Assembly (NCBI GenBank): GCA_031255075.1
Contig: JAIRTF010000126.1
Span: 1-6,642 of the forward strand
DNA length: 6,642 nt
Direction: 5' to 3'
DNA from: Bifidobacteriaceae bacterium
GTDB taxonomy: Bacteria > Actinomycetota > Actinomycetes > Actinomycetales > WQXJ01
The notes below the pieces were generated by a model. That model did no database searches, was not told where the DNA came from, and saw nothing but the letters and a program-made list of their open reading frames with translations. Position 1 is the first letter of the stretch. Each line of letters opens with the position of its first letter. Below, in pieces: positions 1 through 3,827 of this stretch. The position numbers were made by a program, and so were the translations under genes.

Positions 1-462
1 ACCCTGGGGTGTGTAGCCGAGTACGCCGTTGTTGGTCTTGACACCGGTGGCCAGGGCGGTGGCGGCTGCGGCCGAATCGGTGGCGCCGTCATACACCCAG
101 GGGAACGTGCCCCAGGCCAGGTCTGTGTCGTAGAAAGCCCGGCCGTTGGCCGAATAGTGGGACTGGGCCACCTGCACCGGCCAGCTTTCGTAAATCTGGT
201 TTGGGGTGCCGGGCGCCCGGGTGATCTCACCGGTGGCGGGATCAACCGAAACCTGGGTATAGGTGGTGCCGGTTTCATACAGGTTGGCGATGTCGAATTC
301 GTTGTACCCGGCGCCGTCCGAGATCAACACGATGATGTTCTTGGCGGTGGGTACGTCTTCCGCTTGGGCGGGGGCGGCCGCGAGTGGGGCGGCTATCAAG
401 GTCAGGCCCAGGCCGGCAGCTGCCGCCGTTCTGGGGTGGACCCGGTGTCCGTTCAGTTTCAT
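1..462 (-). CDS. Secreted alkaline phosphatase (PhoA-like), N-terminal part, cut by window edge
   Basis: This encodes the first 154 residues of an alkaline phosphatase, an exported metalloenzyme that hydrolyses phosphate monoesters. Residues 1-34 form a signal peptide: a basic n-region (K2, R7, R11), an Ala/Leu-rich core, and a likely signal peptidase I cut after AQA at 34. KNIIVLISDGAG (41-52) is the first metal-binding strand, with Asp49 as the expected ligand. TDSAAAAT at 128-135 is the active-site signature and Ser130 the nucleophile, followed by ATGVKTNNG. The strand-1 motif reads ISDGAG rather than the common IGDGMG, which suggests a particular actinobacterial subfamily. The ATG start is chosen because it gives a complete signal peptide. 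A GAGGAG (466-471) lies upstream but leaves only about 3 nt to the ATG. The remaining metal ligands and the C-terminus lie outside the window. The family call is firm; the exact subtype is not. Confidence 0.93.
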   Translation of the reverse strand, partial: MKLNGHRVHPRTAAAAGLGLTLIAAPLAAAPAQAEDVPTAKNIIVLISDGAGYNEFDIANLYETGTTYTQVSVDPATGEITRAPGTPNQIYESWPVQVAQSHYSANGRAFYDTDLAWGTFPWVYDGATDSAAAATALATGVKTNNGVLGYTPQG

Positions 463-779
463 TCTCTCCTCATTTCCGAATTCCTGGTTCCGCGTTTGCG
501 GAGCCGTGCGGCTCTCCGGGCTGTGGGCTGGCAGGCCTTACGCCGCCAGACCGCCGGGGCCGGGGCTCGGCGCCTCGCCGGGCCCGCTAGGAACTCTGGT
601 GGACCGGGGTTACGGCGCATCGGGGCGAAGGTGACAGGCGAGTGAACAGCGGAACAACATTGGCGGCTGGTGCTCTTGGATTCGTGGGGCGGCCGGCTGA
701 GGTGGTTTGGGCGGCCGCTGGTTTTGGCCCGGGATTTGCAGTGAGACGTGCCGCGCCGCTGGCCCTGTGGGCAGAGAAA
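463..779 (-). other. Intergenic region and likely structured leader of the phosphatase gene
   Basis: I see no convincing gene in these 317 bases. Read on the minus strand toward the phosphatase, it holds a PHO-box-like repeat (626-658), a very GC-rich stretch (about 540-600), and a small inverted repeat at 502-513 (GAGCC, 4-nt loop, GGCTC) about 40 nt before the start codon. The hairpin lacks a following T-run, so it is not a typical intrinsic terminator. ffs lies upstream on the same strand, so read-through from ffs is conceivable but not shown. Confidence 0.5.
626..658 (-). promoter_or_regulatory. Candidate PHO box (PhoP-type 11-nt direct repeats)
   Basis: On the minus strand three adjacent 11-nt units read GTTGTTCCGCT (658-648), GTTCACTCGCC (647-637) and TGTCACCTTCG (636-626). 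Against the Streptomyces PhoP direct-repeat consensus G(G/T)TCAYYYR(G/C)G as I recall it, they match about 8, 10 and 9 of 11 positions. The TCAC core recurs exactly 11 nt apart in the last two. The site is 164-196 nt upstream of the phosphatase start. That implies a long leader if the box overlaps the promoter -35, as is usual. I see no convincing -10 hexamer downstream. The repeat is seen; its role is inferred from the gene it precedes. Confidence 0.42.
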
Positions 780-867
780 GACCCCCCGCGTACCCGGTAG
801 AGCTCACCTGCCCTTGCTGCCTTCCGGCCCTGGGGGGGTTCAGCGAGATGCCGCCACGCGAGGGGTC
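780..867 (-). ncRNA. ffs: Signal recognition particle RNA (4.5S-type, small bacterial SRP RNA)
   Basis: This is the RNA core of the signal recognition particle; it binds Ffh and FtsY and targets nascent membrane and secreted proteins. On the minus strand the conserved apical domain reads CAGGGCCGGAAGGCAGCAAG, with the GGAA tetraloop at 825-822 closed by GGCC/GGC and followed by the AGCA side of the Ffh-binding internal loop. The ends pair: positions 867-855 form a continuous 13-bp stem (with G-T wobbles) with 780-792, starting GACCCC and ending GGGGTC. This gives an 88-nt molecule without an Alu domain. A TTTCTCT run follows the 3' arm, so the closing stem may help termination. End positions are inferred from pairing and could be off by a few bases. 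Confidence 0.93.
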
Positions 868-903
868 GGCCTCCAGACTAACTTAAGGCCGCAGGCGGGG
901 CGT
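868..903 (-). promoter_or_regulatory. Possible ffs promoter (-10 TAGTCT)
   Basis: On the minus strand TAGTCT (880-875) lies 7 nt before the inferred first base of the SRP RNA, the expected distance for a -10 hexamer. No good -35 is visible at 16-18 nt further upstream, where the sequence is GC-rich. The call rests on the spacing to an independently defined RNA 5' end. Confidence 0.35.
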
Positions 904-985
904 GGGCGCGGTTTGATTTGACGTACGCTGAGTGGGTCTTCGGCTGGTCTGGAGCACAGCACATCGATAATTCTGAGGAGTCGTA

Positions 986-1468
986 ATGAGCCCATCCACA
1001 CCTGACCTGGCTGACCAATTCCCGGACACCGTCAAAGTGGTGGCCGCCGGGTTTGCCACCTATGGCGGCCGCGAGGCGTTTGGCGGACCAGCCCGGACCG
1101 TTCGGTGCTTCGAGGACAACTCCAAAGTCAAAGAATTGGCTGGTCAGCCTGGCAAAGGCTGCGTCATGGTGGTTGATGGCGCCGAATCGCTGCGCAAGGC
1201 CCTGCTTGGGGACATGATCGCGGCCGCCGCGGCTGACAACGGCTGGGCGGGGTTCGTGATCGCGGGCGCCGTGCGGGATGTCGAGGTGCTCCGCACCCTG
1301 GACTTGGGCGTCAAAGCGATGGGCTCCATTCCATTGAAGACGGAGAAGCTGGGCCTGGGTGAGGTTGACATCCCGGTGGCGATTGGCCACGTTGAGATCA
1401 ACCCTGGTGATCTGGTCTACGCGGACGCCACCGGCATAGTGGTGCTACCGGCCGAAACAGCCGTCTGA
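986..1468 (+). CDS. rraA: RraA family protein (RraA-like / HMG-CHA aldolase fold)
   Basis: This 160-residue protein is full length for the RraA family. Characterised members either bind RNase E and inhibit it (E. coli RraA) or act as metal-dependent 4-hydroxy-4-methyl-2-oxoglutarate aldolases with oxaloacetate decarboxylase activity. Family hallmarks are visible: the GxGCVMVVDG strand (57-65), LLGDMIAAAAADNGWAG (73-89), VIAGAVRDVE (91-100) and DATGIVVLP (147-155). Gly75-Asp76 and Arg97-Asp98 are the conserved substrate/metal-site pairs, so aldolase activity is possible. The ATG is preceded by GAGGAG (975-980) at 5-nt spacing. It stands alone, divergent from ffs and convergent with the next gene. 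The symbol follows the usual family annotation; whether it regulates an RNase E/G in this organism cannot be told. Confidence 0.92.
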   Translation: MSPSTPDLADQFPDTVKVVAAGFATYGGREAFGGPARTVRCFEDNSKVKELAGQPGKGCVMVVDGAESLRKALLGDMIAAAAADNGWAGFVIAGAVRDVEVLRTLDLGVKAMGSIPLKTEKLGLGEVDIPVAIGHVEINPGDLVYADATGIVVLPAETAV

Positions 1469-1476
1469 CCGAACCG

Positions 1477-1536
1477 CTGGTTGGTTAGCTGGTCGGCTTC
1501 TTGGTCGGTTGCCTGGCCCGTTGCCTGGTCGGTCGG
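1477..1536 (+). repeat. Five imperfect 12-bp tandem repeats between convergent genes
   Basis: Five units follow without gaps: CTGGTTGGTTAG, CTGGTCGGCTTC, TTGGTCGGTTGC, CTGGCCCGTTGC and CTGGTCGGTCGG, with consensus CTGGTCGGTTGC. The array starts 9 nt after the rraA stop and ends about 20 nt before the stop of the opposing gene. Because the unit is 12 bp and the array is in phase with rraA, read-through of the TGA would add WSVA-like tetrapeptides up to a TAG at 1583. No clear terminator hairpin is present here. Confidence 0.8.
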
Positions 1537-1555
1537 CCTGCAGATGACAGTCGGT

Positions 1556-2293
1556 CTAGCAGACCCCGTTGTACGGAACTTGTAGCCAGGCGGCCAGCCG
1601 CTTGGCGCGGCGGACTGAGCCTTTGGATGGGCTGACGTCCCACCACAGGCTGGCCAGAGTGCGGACCGCTACCGGCTCGCCTCTTCCTGGTTCCAGAATC
1701 AACAGCGGCACGTGGCGGGGAACCGCCAAGCGGCTCAGCGGGTCGCAAACCAGTTTGACGCCACGCACCTCGCGCAGGCTGATCGAATCTTTCAGGGAGA
1801 AGTAGAGCCGGCCGTCTTTTATCCACAGCGGGTCAAAGACGTACAACGAAAGCGGGACCAGGCCGCTGACCAGGAACCCTACGCCGCCCAACAGGCGTGC
1901 CCAAGGTGCCAGCGCGGCATCGTGAAAGCAAACCAGGCCAAACACCCACCAGATGGCTACCAAGGCGGTGGCGCCCAGGACCGCCATCGGGCTCCAAAAC
2001 CATGAGATCTTGTGCCTTGAGCGACCTATCAGCGGGCCTCGGGTCATGGGTTCGCCGGGCCCAGGTGCCACCTCAAACTGGGCGATTATGGCGCCGAAGG
2101 TATCCGCTTCGGCCCATTGGATGGGGCCGGGTCCGCGGCCCATCTGGGCTATCAGACTGGGCGGAATGGACTGGGTCAGGGCCGTGTTCTTGCGGCCTTT
2201 GGTGGCATCCAGAGAGCCCTTGTGATTCCACCAGTGCCCGCCGCCTTTGGGGTGGGTCATACCGCCCCGGCACGCGCCCGATAAGTCAGTCAC
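1556..2293 (-). CDS. Uncharacterised membrane protein with two transmembrane helices, possible PH-like C-terminal domain
   Basis: I do not recognise this 245-residue protein. Residues 1-95 are hydrophilic and Gly/Pro-rich, with GGGHWWNHKGS near the start. Two hydrophobic segments follow, about 98-122 (W- and A-rich) and about 133-153, joined by a loop of roughly 10 residues, so both ends probably lie in the cytoplasm. Residues 156-239 alternate short strands (GRLYFSL, SISLREVRGVKLV, HVPLLILE, EPVAVRTL) and end in a probable helix (KGSVRRAKRLAAWLQ). This layout resembles small bacterial PH-like domains attached to two helices; that is inference from pattern only. The GTG start is chosen because GGGAGAGG (2301-2308) lies 7 nt upstream; ATG at codon 12 has a poorer site. 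It is divergent from sbcD and shares its upstream region. Confidence 0.72.
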   Translation of the reverse strand: MTDLSGACRGGMTHPKGGGHWWNHKGSLDATKGRKNTALTQSIPPSLIAQMGRGPGPIQWAEADTFGAIIAQFEVAPGPGEPMTRGPLIGRSRHKISWFWSPMAVLGATALVAIWWVFGLVCFHDAALAPWARLLGGVGFLVSGLVPLSLYVFDPLWIKDGRLYFSLKDSISLREVRGVKLVCDPLSRLAVPRHVPLLILEPGRGEPVAVRTLASLWWDVSPSKGSVRRAKRLAAWLQVPYNGVC

Positions 2294-2313
2294 GTCAACA
2301 CCTCTCCCTTCCG

Positions 2314-2330
2314 GCGCCGCAGAACGGCGC
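2314..2330 (-). promoter_or_regulatory. Small hairpin in the leader of the membrane-protein gene
   Basis: GCGCCG (2314-2319) and CGGCGC (2325-2330) form a perfect 6-bp stem with a 5-nt loop. The stem ends about 6 nt before the GGGAGAGG ribosome binding site on the minus strand, so if transcribed it could affect access to that site. No T-run follows, which argues against a terminator. Confidence 0.3.
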
Positions 2331-2377
2331 GGCCGCTGTTCAGGGCGAAGGCCGACACTTCAAGTAAAGCCTCCGTT

Positions 2378-2399
2378 TTGGGCGGTTTGTTGCGCCCAA
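2378..2399. promoter_or_regulatory. Inverted repeat TTGGGCG-N8-CGCCCAA
   Basis: Two perfect 7-bp arms (2378-2384 and 2393-2399) flank an 8-nt spacer in the middle of the divergent promoter region. Neither strand has a T-run after it, so an operator for a dimeric regulator is a more natural reading than a terminator. The cognate factor is unknown, and chance occurrence in GC-rich DNA is possible. Confidence 0.3.
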
Positions 2400-2439
2400 C
2401 GCCCCATAAGTAGCTGATTTTGGGTAATTTCACCGGTGC

Positions 2440-2455
2440 TGTGACCAATATCACA
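2440..2455. promoter_or_regulatory. Perfect CRP/GlxR-type operator TGTGA-N6-TCACA
   Basis: The 16-mer TGTGACCAATATCACA matches both half-sites of the CRP-family consensus exactly; actinobacterial CRP and GlxR use the same TGTGA/TCACA arms. Its centre is about 154 nt from the GTG of the membrane-protein gene and about 168 nt from the sbcD ATG, so it could serve either gene. The flanking sequence toward the membrane-protein gene is more A/T-rich and more promoter-like than the G-rich sequence toward sbcD, so I lean to the former. cAMP dependence is inferred from the family. Confidence 0.6.
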
Positions 2456-2474
2456 CTGCCGATGCCGCTTGTCT

Positions 2475-2547
2475 GGGTTGGGGTGTTGGTTTGGATCGGG
2501 GCACTGGCTCGGGTTGGGGTGTTGGTTCGGGGCGGGGTGTTCGCCTG
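2475..2547 (+). repeat. G-rich 36-bp direct repeat with quadruplex potential
   Basis: The 17-mer GGGTTGGGGTGTTGGTT occurs exactly at 2475-2491 and again at 2511-2527. The 36-bp units 2476-2511 and 2512-2547 share about 27 of 36 bases and are themselves built of 12-bp blocks. G-tracts at 2511-2513, 2516-2519, 2529-2532 and 2534-2537, with loops of 2, 9 and 1 nt, could fold into a G-quadruplex on the plus strand about 80 nt before sbcD. The repeat is seen; the fold is inferred. Confidence 0.65.
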
Positions 2548-2615
2548 AGTTGGGTACCTGGCGGGTCGTCTTTGCTGGCTGGGGCGGTGTCAGAGGCGCG
2601 CGCTAGGGTTTTGGC

Positions 2616-3827
2616 ATGAAGTTGATCCACACTTCGGACTGGCACCTTGGCAGGTGGCTGCACGGCGTTGACCTGCTGGAATACCAGTCCACCTATCTGG
2701 ATCAGCTGGTCGAATTGGCTCGCGATGTCAAACCAGCGGCGGTGCTGGTGTCCGGGGATATCTATGACCGGGCGGTGCCGCCGGTGGGCGCCGTTGAACT
2801 GCTCCGGGATGCCTTGGAGCGGCTGACGGAGGTCACCACGGTTGTGATCACTTCTGGGAACCATGATTCGGCTGCTCGGCTGGGGTTTGGGGCCGCGCTG
2901 ATGCGGCCGGAGCTGCGACTGGTGACGCGCCTAGACCAGGTTGGGCAGCCTGTTGAGTTGCCTGGCCCAGGCGGATCGGGCGGGGCGTTGGTCTATCCCA
3001 TTCCCTATTTGGACGTGTTCGCCGCCCAAGAGGCGTGGACCGCGGCTGGGGAGCCGTGGGCGCCTGGTGGCGAATTGGCGCGCAGCCATGAGGCGGTCTT
3101 GAGCGCGGCGGTGCGCGCCATCCAGGCCGACCTCAGCCGCCGGGGTCTGGGCGGCGCTGGAGGCTCGGCGGGCGAAGGGCGGCCCGCTACGGTGGTCATG
3201 GCTCACGCCTTTGTGGTTGGGGCCAGCCCCAGTGATTCGGAACGTGAACTGACGGTGGGTGGGATCGGAACAGTTCCAGCCAGCGTGTTCAGTCGGTTTG
3301 ACTATGCGGCTCTGGGGCACATTCACCGTCCGCAAGAGGTCAGGGGCGGGGCTGGGCAGGTGCTCAACTACCCCGGTTCGCCGTTGGCCTTCAGCTTCTC
3401 CGAAGCTGGGCATGTCAAGTCCACCTCGGTCGTTACATTGGGCAGCGGGCCACCGCAGTTGGAACGGATCCCGGCGCCGGTGCCGCGCGCGTTGGCTGAG
3501 GTGCATGGCAGCCTTGAACAACTTGAGTCCGCCGCCCACGATGAATTCCAGTCCATGTGGGTTTCCGTCACCGTCACTGATACGCAATTCCCACAGGACA
3601 TGTACCGGCGGGTTCGCCACCGTTTCCCGCACGCCTTGCTGATCCGGCACGAGCCGAGTGGCGCACCGGCGGATCCACGCGGGCGAGTGGTCACCGCCCG
3701 CAGCGACCCGGTGGAGGTAGCTGCCAGCTTCCTGGAGTACGCGGGCGGACGCGCGGCATCGGCCGCTGAAATCGAGGAAGTCAGGGACGCACTGGCCGCT
3801 TTGGCGGTCGCTGGGGGGAGCCCGTGA
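2616..3827 (+). CDS. sbcD: SbcD, nuclease subunit of the SbcCD (Mre11-Rad50-like) complex
   Basis: SbcD is the Mn-dependent phosphoesterase of the SbcCD complex, which opens DNA hairpins and trims protein-blocked or double-strand ends. At 403 residues it is of normal family length. All calcineurin-like metal-site motifs are present in order: SDWHLGR (7-13; Asp8, His10), SGDIYDR (46-52; Asp48), SGNHDS (80-85; Asn82, His83), AHAFV (196-200; His197) and LGHIHRPQ (233-240; His235, His237). YPGSPLAFSFSE (252-263) is the usual block after the nuclease core, and 290-400 is the capping/C-terminal part that contacts the SbcC coils. The ATG gives the standard MKLIHTSDWHLG start, although only a weak AGGG (2605-2608) precedes it. 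Its TGA overlaps the sbcC GTG by 3 nt, so the two are co-transcribed and probably coupled in translation. Confidence 0.97.
   Translation: MKLIHTSDWHLGRWLHGVDLLEYQSTYLDQLVELARDVKPAAVLVSGDIYDRAVPPVGAVELLRDALERLTEVTTVVITSGNHDSAARLGFGAALMRPELRLVTRLDQVGQPVELPGPGGSGGALVYPIPYLDVFAAQEAWTAAGEPWAPGGELARSHEAVLSAAVRAIQADLSRRGLGGAGGSAGEGRPATVVMAHAFVVGASPSDSERELTVGGIGTVPASVFSRFDYAALGHIHRPQEVRGGAGQVLNYPGSPLAFSFSEAGHVKSTSVVTLGSGPPQLERIPAPVPRALAEVHGSLEQLESAAHDEFQSMWVSVTVTDTQFPQDMYRRVRHRFPHALLIRHEPSGAPADPRGRVVTARSDPVEVAASFLEYAGGRAASAAEIEEVRDALAALAVAGGSP

Larger units (their letters stand above)
2294..2615. other. Divergent intergenic region between the membrane-protein gene and sbcD
   Basis: These 322 bases hold no supported gene. 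They contain, in order, a leader hairpin (2314-2330), an inverted repeat (2378-2399), an A/T-richer patch (2405-2435), a CRP-type palindrome (2440-2455) and a G-rich direct repeat (2475-2547). No promoter with both a good -10 and a good -35 stands out on either strand. A TACTTAT on the minus strand (2412-2406) is a weak -10 candidate for the membrane-protein gene. Confidence 0.6.

Noticed and set aside
157..645. Overlapping plus-strand open frames of 162, 123 and 68 codons
   Set aside because: They lie antisense to the clear alkaline phosphatase frame and its leader, have no recognisable domain, and are expected in GC-rich DNA.
610..807. 65-codon minus-strand open frame
   Set aside because: It starts inside the SRP RNA, crosses the PHO-box-like repeat, has low-complexity Pro/Arg content and no good ribosome binding site.
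918..971. TTGACG (918-923) and GATAAT (966-971) as an rraA promoter
   Set aside because: The hexamers are 42 nt apart, far from the 16-18 nt needed, and GATAAT alone would place the transcript start inside the ribosome binding site.
878..1401. Minus-strand open frames of 170 and 85 codons
   Set aside because: Both are antisense shadows of rraA, which has full family motifs on the plus strand.
1569..2367. Plus-strand open frames of 78, 97, 156 and 90 codons
   Set aside because: They are antisense to the 245-residue membrane-protein gene, which has the better ribosome binding site and clear hydrophobic segments.
2475..2547. CRISPR-like repeat (36-bp spacing)
   Set aside because: Only two degenerate, directly adjoining copies exist, with no spacers and no cas genes.
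2451..2864. 137-codon minus-strand open frame with a PQPEP-like tail
   Set aside because: It is antisense to the sbcD start; the Pro-rich tail is just the G-rich repeat tract read in reverse.
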